Origin: Gracilariopsis chorda
Lineage: Eukaryota; Rhodophyta; Florideophyceae; Gracilariales; Gracilariaceae
Length of the DNA: 64,000 nt
Assembly: GCA_003194525.1 (NCBI GenBank)
Contig: NBIV01000114.1
Location: 1-64,000 of the forward strand
Direction of reading: 5' to 3'
Part shown: piece after piece, positions 32,500-45,836 of the stretch
Layout of the letters: every line of letters starts with the position of its first letter
Position numbering within the stretch: the stretch's first letter is position 1
The notes under the pieces: model-generated
The model's input: the letters and a program-made list of their open reading frames with translations, nothing else
Databases searched by the model: none
Told to the model about the DNA's origin: nothing
Position numbers and translations under genes: made by a program

Positions 32500-33475
32500 A
32501 GCTTCCGTAACATTCCTTCCTTAGGAGCATTCACAGTACCCACTGTACTATATCACATACTGCAACCGCGTGAACAATTGATTACCAAACGATTCCATGA
32601 ATTGATGCAAAGTATTCGAGATGAATTCAATCGACAGGGGTGTTTGGATACAAAGCGAGTTTACTTCAACTTGGCTTGGGCTGTATTTTCTTAGCAGGAA
32701 TTGACTCCAGAGCAGGAGCAGGCGTCCTTCAGAGTAACGGGTACCTGTCCTTTTCAGAGAAACTTCGCACAGAAGCACAAGACCTACAAAGACGAACATG
32801 GGACAGTCAAGATGGAGACAGAGCAGTTAGATTCTGCTTCAGCTGCATCATGTTTATCAGCTCTGCGTCAGAGAAACAGCAATCATGACACATTCAATCC
32901 CATTATGGCCATCATAGGATGTAACAGACGAGTAATCAAAAAGATGCAAGATCTTATAATTCTGCTGAAGACAGAAGAGACTATGAACAGCATACTGCTG
33001 GGAAAGCATAGAACGCAAGCACACAACCGGAACGACGGCAAGAAGCATGCAGACCCGCGTCATTTACGACGCCGGTGCCCCAGCGGAGTGGTTGACACAT
33101 GGCGAGGAATTGAAACGTAGAGAGGAAGCGAAACTGCAGAAGAGAAAGGCAGAACAAGAGTGGTTGCAAGACAAGGCGAACAAAGCAATGTAGATAATTC
33201 TGGTTCGCCAGGAGGAAGAAGCGGCTGCCGAGATTTGCGCACAAGAGCGAGAGCAAAAGCGGATACAGAAGTTTGAGGAAAGAGGGAGACGCTGATAAGA
33301 GACGTTGAAACTTCGCCACGTTCGCGCTAAAGACAGCGAAGAGAAGAAGCGCTTGAAAGATTTGTGCAAAGAAACACGCAGTCTTGGCCAACAACAATCG
33401 AAGATCTGCAAAGCACAGCGTGCAAATGGCGCTAGAAGTAGCACTAAGCGGAAGCATCCTCCTTTTTATGCCCTT
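32500..33475 (+). pseudogene. Pogo/Tigger-like DDE transposase, C-terminal remnant
   Basis: Directly after the LTR, a frame reads QPREQLITKRFHELMQSIRD, LAWAVFS (TAG) and TPEQEQASFRVTGTCPFQRN. This is the block after the DDE core in pogo-like transposases ('lAW.....it...FR.tGi.P'). Another frame carries MQTRVIYDAGAPAEWLTHGE and LKRREEAKLQKRKAEQ, then a long Lys/Glu/Gln helix (REQKRIQKFEERGRR), as in fungal and algal pogo C-termini. Frame changes and stops are frequent. The catalytic core is missing: it would have to lie left of the LTR element or be deleted. Confidence 0.5.
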
Positions 33476-36400
33476 CATTTTAGCTCTCAGCTGGGTCTGG
33501 AGGCATTAAGTGAGGCTGTGCACATCGGGAGTGCAGTTGGGAATGGGGCCCAAATTTCCTCCGCACTTTGATGGCGGGGGTGGCGGACGACATTCAGAGA
33601 TGGTGATGTGTGTTCGTATTTCTTTGAGCGATTGGATCGTTGAGCACGCCATGGTAATCAGCTCTTCAAGCTGATTCGATTGCTGTCATTGCCCTAAATG
33701 TTTGGGTTATACTAAGTACATGTACCCTCAAATTACGCCTAAGTGGCCCAAATATAGCCGATGAGAAGGGTATAAGATGCCCAAGAAAACTATCATAACA
33801 CGCATTTTGCATTCCATCCACCATTGGTTGGGAAACGGAAGCAGTATTCGCAAATTCTTCAGAATAAGTAAAGGGATTGATGATAGGTATGATTTCGATA
33901 ATAATGGTGCATGTGTACACAATTGGTTGTTTGTTGAGTGAACAGATCAAAATAGTATTGCACTTTTAGACCAGACCTTTTTTGACCTTTCTTTTCTACA
34001 TTGAATAGATTTTAGCTTAAAAACTACTCTTCTTGGGTTGATGCTTTTTCTCAATGATAGCACAAATGCGCAATGTAGAAATTGAAGGACATTGGTTGTA
34101 GACCAAACTACGAAGCAGTAACTTGACAAGGAAAAAGTGACTTGGCTTTTCTCTGCTACCTGTGAACGAAAAAGGCGAGTATTGTCGTACCTAGAGTGCG
34201 GTTTTCTTCTTTCCAAATTACTAATAATCCACTGTTGAATAATATCATCACAAATACCGTTGTTATGTACAATATAAACGATGTGGTGGTCTTTTTTTGT
34301 TCTAAAACTTTAAATGGGGTTTTGGTTGGATACATTAAAATTGGTCTCCAAACTTTTAAAAGATTAGTACGCTTGGGGCACAGAAAATGTTTTAATCACT
34401 CATCGCTTTCTCGCTGCAGTAAAACAGTTTTCGAGTACGTTCAAAATGGCTTTTTGAGTCTTCGCACATCGATATTGAGACTGGAAACTCTAGTAAAGAT
34501 CCTTAGTTATGATTCCGACTTTAACCCAAGTTAAACACGACTGTGAAAGCGTATACGTTCTCTTCGAGAACTAAACATAGGATTCTGATGCTTCAGTAAC
34601 TATTTTAGTGAGTAATGGTTCACTTGGTACACGTTCTGCAAGTAGAGTTGCAAATTTCAGCTGCGAAGATTGGCTTTCGTTGTTTGCATACAAAAATCGC
34701 TATAAGCTATAGTTTGTACTGAATGCATATCTTGCTTGAAAAACTCATCATTCGTTTCTCATGGATATTATTCCATAAACGAACGATTGCATTGTTCAAA
34801 ATTTTGAATTGGGCTGGCTTGAACGATTCGTTTGCTACTGGAGCGGCGTAACTAACCAAAAAGGCGTTTAGTGGCATTTAGTGCGTTATCAACGAAGTTT
34901 GGGCCCTTCGAAATCGAAAACTTAAAGGCAGGGTCATGGAGTAACTTTAAGAGCTTGCTCAAACATTTCAGATGATCTGGAGAATATGTTTTGGAGTGTG
35001 AAGATACATGAAGGCCTGCAGTTTTGAAAGTGTCGGTTCTTAATTTTTCAGGTTAAGAATAACTTCAATGGTCTCATGGAGAGTGTGAGAAAGTCAGGTA
35101 TATGGGTGATGAGAGTGCCATCAACGAAAGAACCGATTGAAACTATGACTGCATTGGCTATCTGTGTGAAGAAGTATGATACGTCTCCCTTGCTTGGCTC
35201 CATGCCGAGATTGTACGAAATGTGTTAAACAATAGTGAGATTTTAGTGACCTCCGGAATCTGACGATCCAGATAACCATTTCAGAAGCTGTAGAGTTTAG
35301 TACAAAGAGAGTTGAAGTTCTTTTCGAGGTGTCATGTGAAAGCGTGTAAACGTCAGTGCATCACAGGTGTAGCTACGTCAGTCGTCATGGGCTTGAAGAC
35401 CTGCTTCTGTCGCCTATCACTCGTGCACGACTGCTGGGCTATATTCTCCAGCTTTGAAAGAAGGAGTGGCCATCACGGAGAGCAGCGTGGAGTGCTGCAA
35501 TCGGTGTGCTCAGCGTAACGCGTGGATCAAATGGGGCCGAGAAAGATCATTTTTCCTCTATCTCTTCCACCAATGAAGAAGAACCGTCTCAAAAACTTTT
35601 CGACTGTGATGCTCCTGGTGCCTGTCCATGGGCCAATTGAACAACTAGGAAAGCGTTTGGTGGCTTAATTCTACTGGACGTCCCATCATTGTTCTTTTCA
35701 TAATTAGAATTACGGCCAGTGTCCAACATGTACAAATTATGGTTCAACTTATAACGCAGCAACGCGCTACCTGATCGGGTAGACATCTCGGAAGAAATGG
35801 ACAAACGTCCGATACCGTCAAGTAAACATGTTAGAAGAAGAGACCCAAGGCTTCAGGATTCTAGGTCGGGGGACCAACAGATGTAGCACAACGTTCTACA
35901 CGGAAGACCAGCTGCTATCAGTGGATCTGACAGCAGACAAACCAGGAACGAGGAGCCTAAAAGGCCCGGAAAACTGCAAATCTCGAGTTTAGGTCTTTAA
36001 ATCCGACGGAAAAACGAGTATTAGGAAGTGCTCACAGCTCCCAGAGAGAGAAGCGTCTAATTGATTTACAACCATCGTCCTGGACTCGAGACAAAACCTA
36101 TCGTTCGATCAGGAATGTCGCGTATCGTTGGACAGCGCGGACAGAGCTCCGATATTAAACCAGTGCCCGAACGAAGGCCTCCGCGTGCGTCGTGAACGAC
36201 GCTTCTAATGAACAGCCACCCGGTGGAAACAGGAGATCAGGATATCCCTAAGCTTGCGCCGGAGCCAAGAAATGTAGGTCTGCTATGGCTGTGCCGTCTG
36301 GCATTCGAGTTGAGCTATGCTGACAGAACAAGGTTCATGTCCGCAGCGAAGTTTCGGGGTCGAGACAATACGTCGGCAGTCTACTTGGATGGCAGTGCTG

Positions 36401-36733
36401 CATGTAGCCCAACGAGCTATGCGAGAGCGCAACGCGCACTACCAGGGGGCGATCGCCTGTAGCGAAGAGGACTGAACGGGTAGTTCCAGGCCAGTGTGGG
36501 ATACCAGGAGGAGTACCTTGACTATAGTTGCGCGGGCTATAGCCTTTATTCTCGGCATTGAAACCAGAGTAAGTCTGGAAGGACTTGTGATGCAGTACCA
36601 GAATTGGAGTTCTGAAGGAACCAAGATACTATCGCACTTCACTTAGAAGAGCGTGAGTTCGGCAGCTTAGTATCCCCAACCGCTACGACAGCTGGCTCAT
36701 AGTTGTTTTACTCTAATAATTAAAGTACAAAAA
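33476..36733. other. 3.2 kb without a recognisable gene
   Basis: AT-rich from 33600 to 35300. The longest frame, 112 codons at 34196-34534 plus, shows no family motif. 35.3-36.7 kb is more GC-rich but has only short frames. No LTR, TIR or tandem array was visible by eye. It may be a heavily decayed element. Confidence 0.4.
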
Positions 36734-37372
36734 TGTTACTATTTTTCCATTCTTTGAGTATAGTTGTTTCTATCGTTAGTTCCGGTCTATCTTTATCATC
36801 TAGCGCTATTCTATTCGACATCCTGAAGAAATCGGTTACCCAATTGCTATGTATATCTAACCTGAAAGCCGAGTTGCCATCTTAGTGACACGCTGTCAAT
36901 ATGGCATGACACCACGCTCATGGCAGGTAAAACCTTGACTGAACCCGTGGACATCAGCGGCTCCGAAGTAGACGTGGCATACTACCCACAAAGTTTACAG
37001 ACGTCTCACTACGAACTGCAATGGTAGAAGGGTCATGGAAAATTCCGGAGAATGTCCCTGCCAAGTCACCAGGAGAAACCTGGGTTCATTCCCGATCATT
37101 AAGACCCCCCTTAAGGTTGGCAGAATACACCTAGTCATCGAACGATTATATCTGGCAATGAACCCCGTAACACCACCTACGTATGGGGGCCAACACAGAG
37201 ACCATGCATATTACCATTGAACAAAAACCATTCTCATCATACTAGGTGCACTGATAGAACGAGGGTAGATCCTTTATAAAAACCCGGACGAATGCTCCGA
37301 GCTCCAAGTCGAATGATCATCACTGATTTACAACTGGTTTTCAACTATAGCTCCTCTGTTCCTAGCATTGGT
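36734..37372 (+). repeat. 5' LTR of Ty3 element 2
   Basis: Begins TGTTACTATTTTTCC. The end, near CTGTTCCTAGCATTGG, is approximate (within about 20 bp) because the two copies are diverged. A TATA-like TTTATAAAAACCCGG lies at ~37273, matching TTTATATAAACCGCG at ~47152 in the other copy, as expected for the LTR promoter. Confidence 0.75.
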
Positions 37373-37507
37373 AGCATTGCAATTAAGTATTGCTCTCACC
37401 TGAAAATCGTGATTATCTGTTCTTGGTGGATTTGTTACACCAAATTCCCCAAGTTTGGATGAGCCACAGAGATCCAGATCAAACTGACTGTTGATTTCTG
37501 AGAAAAT

Positions 37508-39441
37508 GTGTGTTTCCAGTGCGCCCAATACGTCAATCCTGGTTACAGCCGTCTTCCTCTTCAGCGTACACCAACAACCGACGTATTCTCCAAACCACCG
37601 TCAATATTGCCCCAAGTACGACCCATGGACCTCTCTGACCGTGGAACCCCCGTGAATGATCGCATTGTCTCCTTCGAACCACTGAGCTCGTGACCCGAAC
37701 CATTCCAAAGCCTTAGTTCTCTTGAGCCTGGAACTCATCGTAGTCCACCATCATCTCCAGAGCCAGTGAACGGAACCACTGAAGCTCCAGCCCGAAGTCA
37801 ACAAACCCCCATTTCTGACAAGCTTACAACAGTCCACACAGTCGAGGAAGGTATTCGTCGAACGTACGACTCCGCCAATCCAAACAACCAACGTGTCTCA
37901 CCAATCAGACACGCAGGAAGCATCAACGTTTACCATGCGGCGAACAATCACATCAATCGCCAGAGAAAACGTACACTTCGACGTCATCTCTGTACACCTA
38001 AGTGTGATGACTGCAACTTAGGCTTCAACCGCCACGCTCATCATAAAGAACACCATCACAGAAACAAGCATGAAAACAAGATGTTGCCGAAGACGTCACT
38101 ACAGGGTTGCTTTAACTGGCGCATGCCGTCTTTCATCCATTAAAAACACTACAAGGACCACTGCAAAGGTGACAAGCATCGATTAGCCAAAGAAAAGGAA
38201 CCATATCGTCAACAAAATTACTACAACCGCTCTTCCTAGTTCGGTAGACACGGATCTGTTAACAAAAACATAGGTCTTTCTACCCTTCAAGCTACCGTTT
38301 TTGGCTGTGTTCAAGCTCCCACTGAGCCAGATTTACCAAGCTTTGTCAAGAGAGAAGTCGCTGTACAGGTCTCACAATCCATTATATCTCTTGACCCCTG
38401 GTAAACCCGACTAAAGAAAGTCATCTTTAGCAACTCCGCTACGCGTACACCTTCTTACAGCGAAAGGATTCGAGCTTGAGACCTGGACTTTTGACTTATT
38501 GCATGAAACACGTTGACCACATCTTATTATGTTACTTTTCCAGATATCCGAAAACATCATAGTTATAATTCACGAGATTCTGATTTCAGGCCCGATATTT
38601 TGACCCATTTGGCAAACGTTTTATGTTCCACTAGATTTCAAGCAGTGTCTGGCGTGCCAGGCAGTCCCGCGCCCTCCCCTCTGCTCCGCACGAATAAAAT
38701 CATAGAAAATATGGCAAATGGTCTGGAAGAGACCCGTGGTAGAATGGAGATACTGGAAACAGAAGCCGATCAGAATATCTCATCGCTCGAGTCTGCTCTT
38801 AGTCTCCTCCTCAGCTCTAGAGTCCAATTCTCTTATATTCCAGAGATCTATAAACCTATACTGTTTTTTGGGAAGCAAAACATTGATAGCTGGATCACCA
38901 AAGTTTGAAACTATCTTGAAGGCATGTTAAAATAAAAAATGCTCCATTTAGCACTCAGGTATACTGGTCGGGCAGCTCACGAATAGTATCTTCCTCAGGT
39001 AAAGAATGGAAACGATTTCACTACTTTTGGAGATCTATTCGAAGGTCTGGGGTGTCGCTTCGGGAGAGTGAGGAAGGAGAACTCGCTCGCAGTAAACTGA
39101 AAAACTGGAACCAGATGAAATAGCTCCAACAGTACAATGACGAATTCTTGAAGATCGTACCGGATATTCTTAGTATCAGTATGGAAGAGCAAATTCATCG
39201 ATAACGAAGAGGTCTAAAGATCTTGATTTGGGAAGCTCTTTGTAATAAGGAACACACATCTGTCACAGACGCAATAAAAGATGTGGAAAGGGTACAGTCA
39301 GCCTATGAAAGAGGGGTTTCCTGTAGATTCGACAGACCGGCAGGCGTTCTTCCGAATCTACTGGAAATTGAAAACCTGAAGTTACAGAACCTCATATTGG
39401 AAGCCAGCGGACACTGCGGCAAGCAAGGACTTTGTTTCTGA
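37508..39441 (+). pseudogene. Ty3 element 2 gag, heavily decayed
   Basis: A leader region has Pro/Ser-rich text and a His/Cys-rich block (LCTPKCDDCNLGFNRHAHHK, near 37990). A gag core follows from 38700: RVQFSYIPEIYKPILFFGKQ, NIDSWITKV, LHLALRYTGRAAHE, TTFGDLFEGLGCRFG and QQYNDEFLKI. This is the usual 'W......L.L.....A...F...L...F....' gag pattern. A ruined zinc knuckle (CF-stop-YRCPGHRSKE) is near 39436. Stops occur every few dozen codons. Confidence 0.65.
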
Positions 39442-39699
39442 TACAGATGTCCAGGGCATCGATCTAAAGAGGCGCGTTAGCCGAAAAACGACCAGGATAA
39501 CTGACCAATGTGTCTTCAGCTCCAATCGAAACCACCGTACCCATAGAAACAATCAAGATTCCTAAGACTAAATTGTAGATAAAAGAACGCACAGAACACC
39601 TTACTGCGAGTACCGAATAAAATCAGAAGAAATACAGAGTCCTAATATCAAATCTTGGATCACTCTTTGAAACCCTGGCTCAAAGACTATTATTTGCCC

Positions 39700-40000
39700 A
39701 ATTACGGGTAAGCGGAGGAGTTGTAAAGTGTTGTTTGATAACCGATCCGAAATAGGCTAAATTTCAAATTCTTTTGTAAAACGCGTGGGAAGTCCGACAG
39801 TCAAAACAAACTACCAGGCGGAGATAGCAAAAGAGTCAACTACCGTCTTAGAAGACACTGACAAGGAAGCTGTTGTACTAGAAAACGGACACCTCAGAGA
39901 AAAAAAAAACCGTTGGCCATCTGCCTGCCCTCTGGTTATCACGCATACCTTGGGAGAAACTGGGTTCACTACTACAACGCTTATGTGAACCACCGAACAA
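39700..40000 (+). pseudogene. Ty3 element 2 aspartic protease remnant
   Basis: The frame reads CKVLFDNRSEIG, then ISNSFVKRVGSPTVKT near 39730-39800. LFDNRS corresponds to the LfDsGS active-site strand with the Gly changed to Arg, followed by the usual 'i...fv....' stretch. Weak but in the right order between gag and RT. Confidence 0.45.
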
Positions 40001-40049
40001 ACGTCATATCGTTCCCCCACGAAAACAAAGAGGTTTTCATTCACGCTAC

Positions 40050-41700
40050 ATGGAAAAGAAAAAACAGTATGACAACCATCAACACCATAAACAAAAGCAT
40101 ACAAAATACATAACCTGTATCGGCAATTACCGTACGACCAAAAATGATCCAGGAGAAACGGTGGTACAAACCCCTAAACAGAAGTCCTCATTAAGGGAAT
40201 ATGAAGATATGGTTCCAGGAAAACTTCCAAAGGAACTACCTTCAAAAGAAGAAGAACACTTTAACATGGACCTTCTACTCCAGTCTACACCCCTCAAAAA
40301 CGGATTATATCGAGTGTCGGGTAAAACACTCACAAAACTACGTAAGCAGCTCGACGAGCTTTTTCAACAGGGTTTTAGGCAACCGAGCTCAAGTCCTTGG
40401 GATGCACCCGTACTGTCCGTCGCGAAGAAAGATGGGTCGTTAAGGTTATGCATAGACTACTGAGTTTTGAACCAACTAACGGTAAAGAACAGCTGTCTTA
40501 AAGCGACAGTCGATGACGTATTTGGTGAGATAAGTGAACCTGGAATATTCTCAAAAATTGATTTCCGGTCAATTTACCATCAAGTATGGCTTTCTGAACC
40601 ATCTTTGATTAGGACAGCCGTCCGTACAAGATATGGTCACTTTGAGTTCCTTGTCCTTTCTTTCAGTCTCACCAATGTGCCAGCTACATTCATGAGCCTA
40701 ATGATCAGCGTATTACAAAGGTACTTGTATATGTTCCTTGTAGTATATCTAGATGATATTCCTATTTATAGTACGAGAGAAAAGAAACAACTCAAACATC
40801 TTAAATGTGTTCTCGATAAAATTCAAAGGCACAAGCTTTATTTGAAGCTTTCAAAGGCCCATTCATGAAAGACAAAATCGATTATTTAGGACACATTGTG
40901 AGTGCAGAAGGCATATCCGTCGAAAAGCATAAAGTTGATGCAAAATTGAAATGGAGCACCCGAATACCAAAAACCGACGTTCAGGCGTTTCTAGGTTTAG
41001 TAAACTAGTAAGGATGATTCATCAAATTCTTTTCCGCATTATGGAAATTTTTGATCAAACTTTGTGGAAAATCCAAGTTCGAATGGCATCCAGAACAGAT
41101 TGAGAGTTTTAGATCTCTGAACAAGGCTACCCCGAATACCCCAGTGCTCAGATTCATTGAACCAAAACTAACCATTATCGTTACTATCAACCCCTCTCCA
41201 TAGGCGATTGGATCCGTCATGGATCAGGTTGATAATAATGTTAAAGGACTTGTAGAATTCTCGTCTATAAAATTGAAAGCGGCAGAGCAACGTTATACTG
41301 CCCATGAGAGAGAATTCTAAAGCGTAATAGACACAATAAAGGTATGGAGAGTTTATCTTCATGGCCAGAAACTCACAGTATGCACAGAGCACTACCCTTC
41401 GAATTATCTTGAGTCTCAACCAAACCGATTCCAAAGACAGGTACGGTGGCTAGAAAAAAAATTGTTGAGTTTAAATTTTCTTTTCAGCATATGAAATTCA
41501 AGTCCAACGTAGTCGCAGATGCTTTTTCAAGATACCAAAAACATGCTGAAAACCCTGAAGTGATGAGCTGGTCACTACTCAGGGAAGCAGTGTTCAGAAC
41601 TTCAAAAGTCATTGGTACATCTTGGCTTAGTGAAGAATCCAAAAAACCATACGCGCGCATTCCCCAAATGATATTTAAACTACAGAGAGTTTAAAATCAC
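40050..41700 (+). pseudogene. Ty3 element 2 reverse transcriptase and RNase H, interrupted
   Basis: LPSKEEEHFNMDLLLQSTPL, LFQQGFRQPSSSPWDAPVLS and VAKKDGSLRLCIDY, then a TGA where CIDYR (CGA) is usual. Next KIDFRSIYHQVWLSEPS (first Asp ~40560) and VVYLDDIPIYSTREKK (YLDD at 40746-40757). LGHI-type text follows in another frame. The RNase H part includes LKAAEQRYTAHERE (41275-41320) and YLHGQKLTVCTEHYPSNYL, then KNMLK after the end. Several frame changes; not functional. Confidence 0.8.
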
Positions 41701-41759
41701 TTAAAAATGTACGCAGGACCAATTTCAGAAGCAAAATGGATTCTTGTATAAAGAAAGGC

Positions 41760-42760
41760 AGCTTTGCGTACCCGAAGGACAAGTACGACTGAAGGTACTA
41801 CAAGAACACCATGATCAACCTGTATCAGGTCACTTAGCACTCAAAACGACATATGAAAAGGTTCCCAAGCTATACTAGTTTAAATCATTATGCCAAATGG
41901 TTAAGAAATACGTCGACTTATGCCTTAGACGTCAAATCGAAATCCAGAACCACCAAACCTCACGGTCAAGTGCAACCACTATCTCCGCCGGAAAGAAAGT
42001 GAGCCCAAAGTACAATAGACTTCATTACAGCACTTTCCAAAACAAAAAGTGGTAATAATGCGTTCTACTTGATAGTAAACCGCCTATCAAAGTTGATCAG
42101 AACTGCTCCAGCCAATTTCGGTGTAACAGATGTTCAAACTGCAGAACTCTACTCAAAACACAGATAAAGACACCACGGCCTCTCCAAAGTTATTAATTTC
42201 AATAGGGACAAGATGTTCATGAGCAATGTTTGTGCAGAGCAATTGCGCCTCACTGGTACTAAGATAAGTACATGAAGTGTATACCCTCCACAGAACGATG
42301 GTCAAGCAGAAGTGGTTAACAGAAAAATCGAAGGTATGATTAGAGCATACGTTAATCCCAAGCAATCTACATGGCAGAAGCACCTCATAGAGTTCGAAGT
42401 TGCGTACAATTCGTCTTAGAACCCTACTACCAAGTTTACTCCGTTCTTTCCAGCATTTGGTGACCAGGCAAGAGTGCTACTATTGCATACTCTCATCTCA
42501 GAGAACTATGGACCTCTGAAGTTCCTGGAATGTAAGAAACGAGCAACAATAGAAGCGAGCACTGAGATTGAAGAAGAAAATCGTTACCGCAAGTCATACG
42601 CGTACAAGACTCGATCACTTTGTACAGGGAAATTTCAACAAAAGGCCATGCTCTCCACAAAGACCCTCAATTCTCCCCAAATTGGAAAGAACTCCAAACT
42701 ATGAATCCGATACTGTGGACCGTCCAAAATCACAGAGAACGGTAGCCCAGTAACGTTGCT
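41760..42760 (+). pseudogene. Ty3 element 2 integrase, heavily decayed
   Basis: Blocks in different frames are in order. STIDFITALSKTKSGNNAFY gives the first Asp near 42020, and RLSKLIRTAPANFGVTDVQT follows. VINFNRDKMFMSN near 42190 has Asn where the second catalytic Asp is expected. NDGQAEVVNRKIEGMIRAYV near 42300 keeps the Glu. KHLIEFEVAYNSS and TPFFPAFG follow. This is the retroelement integrase core, but the altered second acidic residue and many stops mean it is dead. Confidence 0.75.
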
Positions 42761-43608
42761 TCTCGACGTAAGCCATACAGTGAAGTCAAACAATTCATGA
42801 CGTTTTCCCAATCAGTGACCTTAAACCATACCTAGAAGACAAGTCAATTCATACTGAGCCAACTCTTGTGACCGCAGCAACACTAAAATATGGAACAGAA
42901 CAGTACGTATTGTCAACCACAGGAAACGGGCCAGACGATTTGAGTTCCTTGTCCAATGGCTTGCTATCCAAGCTATAAGAGCACTTGGATGAAAGAAGCA
43001 GACATTTCTAACTTCAATGCAGTTTCAAAGCAGTAGGAAAGGACAAACAGACTTCTTGCAGGAACCGGTTAGATATTCCAGTATCAAGCAGCTCCCAAGA
43101 TTATTCAAAACCTCGATATGAAAGGCACTAGAGAGTTCTATAACAATATCAACCTGGGTAGAAGATCATTATATAACTGGATTGGTGAAATGACCAGCAT
43201 CACAGCCATTTGAATACGCCTGTGATGGGCAACTTGCCACATACCCTTCTCATTTGTGCAACATCTTGGACCATTCGGGTCCAAAGACAACGATATACTC
43301 CAACATCTACTTTTCTTCAACTACGATGGTCGTATTCTGAGAATGATAGATGATAACTATGAATTGTATCTCTTTTACTACGTGGATGTGCGTTTCGGTC
43401 ATCTCACAGGCCAATGAAATTTTACTGAAGAAGTCAGTGGCATCCTAAACCGCTTAGAGGATGAAAATCTAGTACCATTCCCTATGAAACCGGAACAGGA
43501 ACGGAATCTCTGTCATGTTTCTCCGGAATACAGGCTTGCAAGAATCTAAGGAAACTTTTCTCTTGATCATTTACGAGTCCGGTTGACTCTACTGTTAGGA
43601 GAGAGTGA
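42761..43608. other. 3' internal region of Ty3 element 2, no clear domain
   Basis: Between the integrase and the 3' LTR, short frames only. A possible chromo-like or C-terminal extension could not be confirmed. It ends with the purine tract at 43597-43608. Confidence 0.4.
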
Positions 43609-44101
43609 TGTTAGAGTTTAGTTAGTATTTAAATTTCTTTGATTGTATTCTTTTCTAGCTTCGGATCTGAGCTATCTTTGTCATCTGGGGTTAATCTACT
43701 CGACTTCCTTGAAAACAATTTCCAAATTGCTATGTCTATCTCACCTCAAAGCCGAGTAGAAATCTTGGTCAAACACTGTCAATATGACATGACCCAGTAC
43801 ATATTTAAAGGAATACCTTGACTGAACACTTAAAAATCAGGGGCTCCAAAGCACAGGCGGCATACTACTAAAGCATTCGGCAGACGTCTCACCTGGTACA
43901 AAAGTGGTCAAAAGGTCATGGAAAATTCCGTAGAAGATCCGTGCCATGTTACCAGGAGAATACTAGGTCCATGTCAGATCGAAAGACCCCACCTGACGCT
44001 GGTGGAATACAACGACTCATGGAACGACTAGTTCTGGCACTGAACATGGTATAACGACTACGTACGGAGGGCAACGAAGAGACCATGCATACTGACCCAA
44101 A
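43609..44101 (+). repeat. 3' LTR of Ty3 element 2, first part
   Basis: Begins TGTTAGAGTTTAG and aligns with the 5' LTR up to the point where GAGCACC starts, i.e. the Harbinger insertion. The remainder of the LTR resumes at 47098. Confidence 0.75.
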
Positions 44102-44339
44102 GAGCACCCGTACTGGCTTGGTTAAATCTAGAGGCTCAATATGCTACATATCCCATTTGAAGATAATTATTTCATACGCACCACTACTGGTTAGACAGTA
44201 AATAAAATGTTCAAAAAACGTGGTGTGCCGTGATTGGATCTCTGAAATGTAACGGGCATCGAGTACGAGGTCCAGTACAAGGGGTACTGTTACATATGTA
44301 GAACGCCAACCTCCAATAAATTCATCCCCGTTAGCCATC

Positions 44340-45732
44340 ATGGCTGAGAGCGCATCCTCTACGTCGTAGTCAGACATTGAATGCTACATCGCAGACAGGT
44401 TTGATGATGACATTGATGTCATGGGACACTTACAGACTGCAGTTTCTATTGTCCTCAATAATGAACTAGGGCGTCACAGAGATGAAGGCCAGTATGGAGG
44501 GAGGACAGCTGGTTCAACAAATGTCAAGCGCGGAGATTGCTCGTGGTTCACAGACTAGTTGAGCGATAGACCACTGTACTCAGGTGTTACGTTCAGGAAG
44601 GCATTCCATACGCCCCTCAAACGTTATTGGAAACTTCATGAGGAGTTATTGGATGAAAATAATTCGTTTGAGAAACAAAAAGATGCGTCGGGAACGGAAG
44701 GAAACTACAGTCATCAAAAAATAGTGTGCTATTTATGTCGTCTCGAAGTAGGCTTCTATTCGAGCAAATGGATGACATGTCACGCATGAGCCCGGAGAGC
44801 GAGCCCGTGCACTTTCCAAAGTTCCTGTTTGCTGTAGTTTGACGCTTTGGGCATTTTTTTCTGAACTGGAAATCGGGATTGAAGGAGTTGTCACGGATTA
44901 TGAAAAGACAAGCATCCCTGGGTGTGTAAGGTGCATCGATTGTATGCATATGCACTGGACAAACTGCCCCAAAGCATTAAAAAGACAGTTTAACAACCCC
45001 AAAGATGGGAAGCTGGCAACAGTGTCCTGTGAGGCACTTGTCGACAGGAATCTATACTGCTGACACTGGGTTTCTGGATGCTGTAGTACGAAAAAAGACA
45101 TAATAGTGCTTGAAAATAGCCCCCTCATCAACGATACGATATCTGGCAAGAGACGTATGACGCTATCAGAGAGGTGCGTCATCAATATTGTTCGACGAAT
45201 GTGCTTGCTCTACATGCTTGGCTATAGAATCTACCCTCAATGGGCAACATTCGTATTGACCAACCATGCTCCTCTGAGAAACCGTGACATGTATACGACT
45301 AAGAGCCAAAAGACAGTCAGGAAGGATGTGCCAAGGTTTTTTGGGTGTTTACAGGGGCGATTCAGGATCATGAGGCAAGAGCGACAGAAGTGCAATGAAA
45401 CTCAGCTGTTACTGATTAGCCAAGTATTTGTGATGCTTCACAACGCCATAGTCAAGATGACCGTAAGCGGCGAGTTATCTGAGGAGCTGGAGGAGGATGG
45501 CGTTCCGCAGAGCGACAGAGAGCTGCTACAGGAGTTCTTAGAGTTCGCTGGGGATGAACGGGAGGTGTCGGGTGAAGATGCTATATCGCAGGGAGGCAAA
45601 AGTAGTGATGTCATATCGTATCTACTAGAAAGAGACAGACTAGAATGTAGTAAGGAAAGGCATATAGAGCTGTCTGAGAGGCTGCCACATCATTTATGGG
45701 ACATGAAAGGAGGCGAAGTAGCAGGAAACTGA
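44340..45732 (+). pseudogene. PIF/Harbinger transposase 2, interrupted
   Basis: ATG at 44340 (MAESASSTS), a TAG, then DIECYIADRFDDDIDVMGHL and GVTFRKAFHTPLKRYWKLHE, the family N-terminal block. After a frame change near 44800 come PGCVRCIDCMHMHWTNCPKA (first Asp ~44938) and KDIIVLENSPL (second Asp, near 45097). RKDVPRFFGCLQGRFRIMRQ follows near 45330. In the last block the catalytic Glu of 'dVErfFG' is Pro, so the enzyme is inactive even apart from the stops. The final 208 codons (45106-45732) are uninterrupted and end in an acidic then charged tail. Confidence 0.8.
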
Positions 45733-45836
45733 GGTTGGTACTTGGTAGCGCCTGGGCCTCCCACGCTCGGCGCGCACCGCAACCTCGTGCTTTGCTCTCG
45801 CCGCGCAAAAGCGCGTGGCGAGAGCTGACCAAAACA

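Noticed and set aside
33064..33478. Leu/Ser/Cys-rich minus frames suggesting membrane proteins.
   Set aside because: They are the antisense of the Lys/Glu/Gln-rich pogo-like C-terminal helix.
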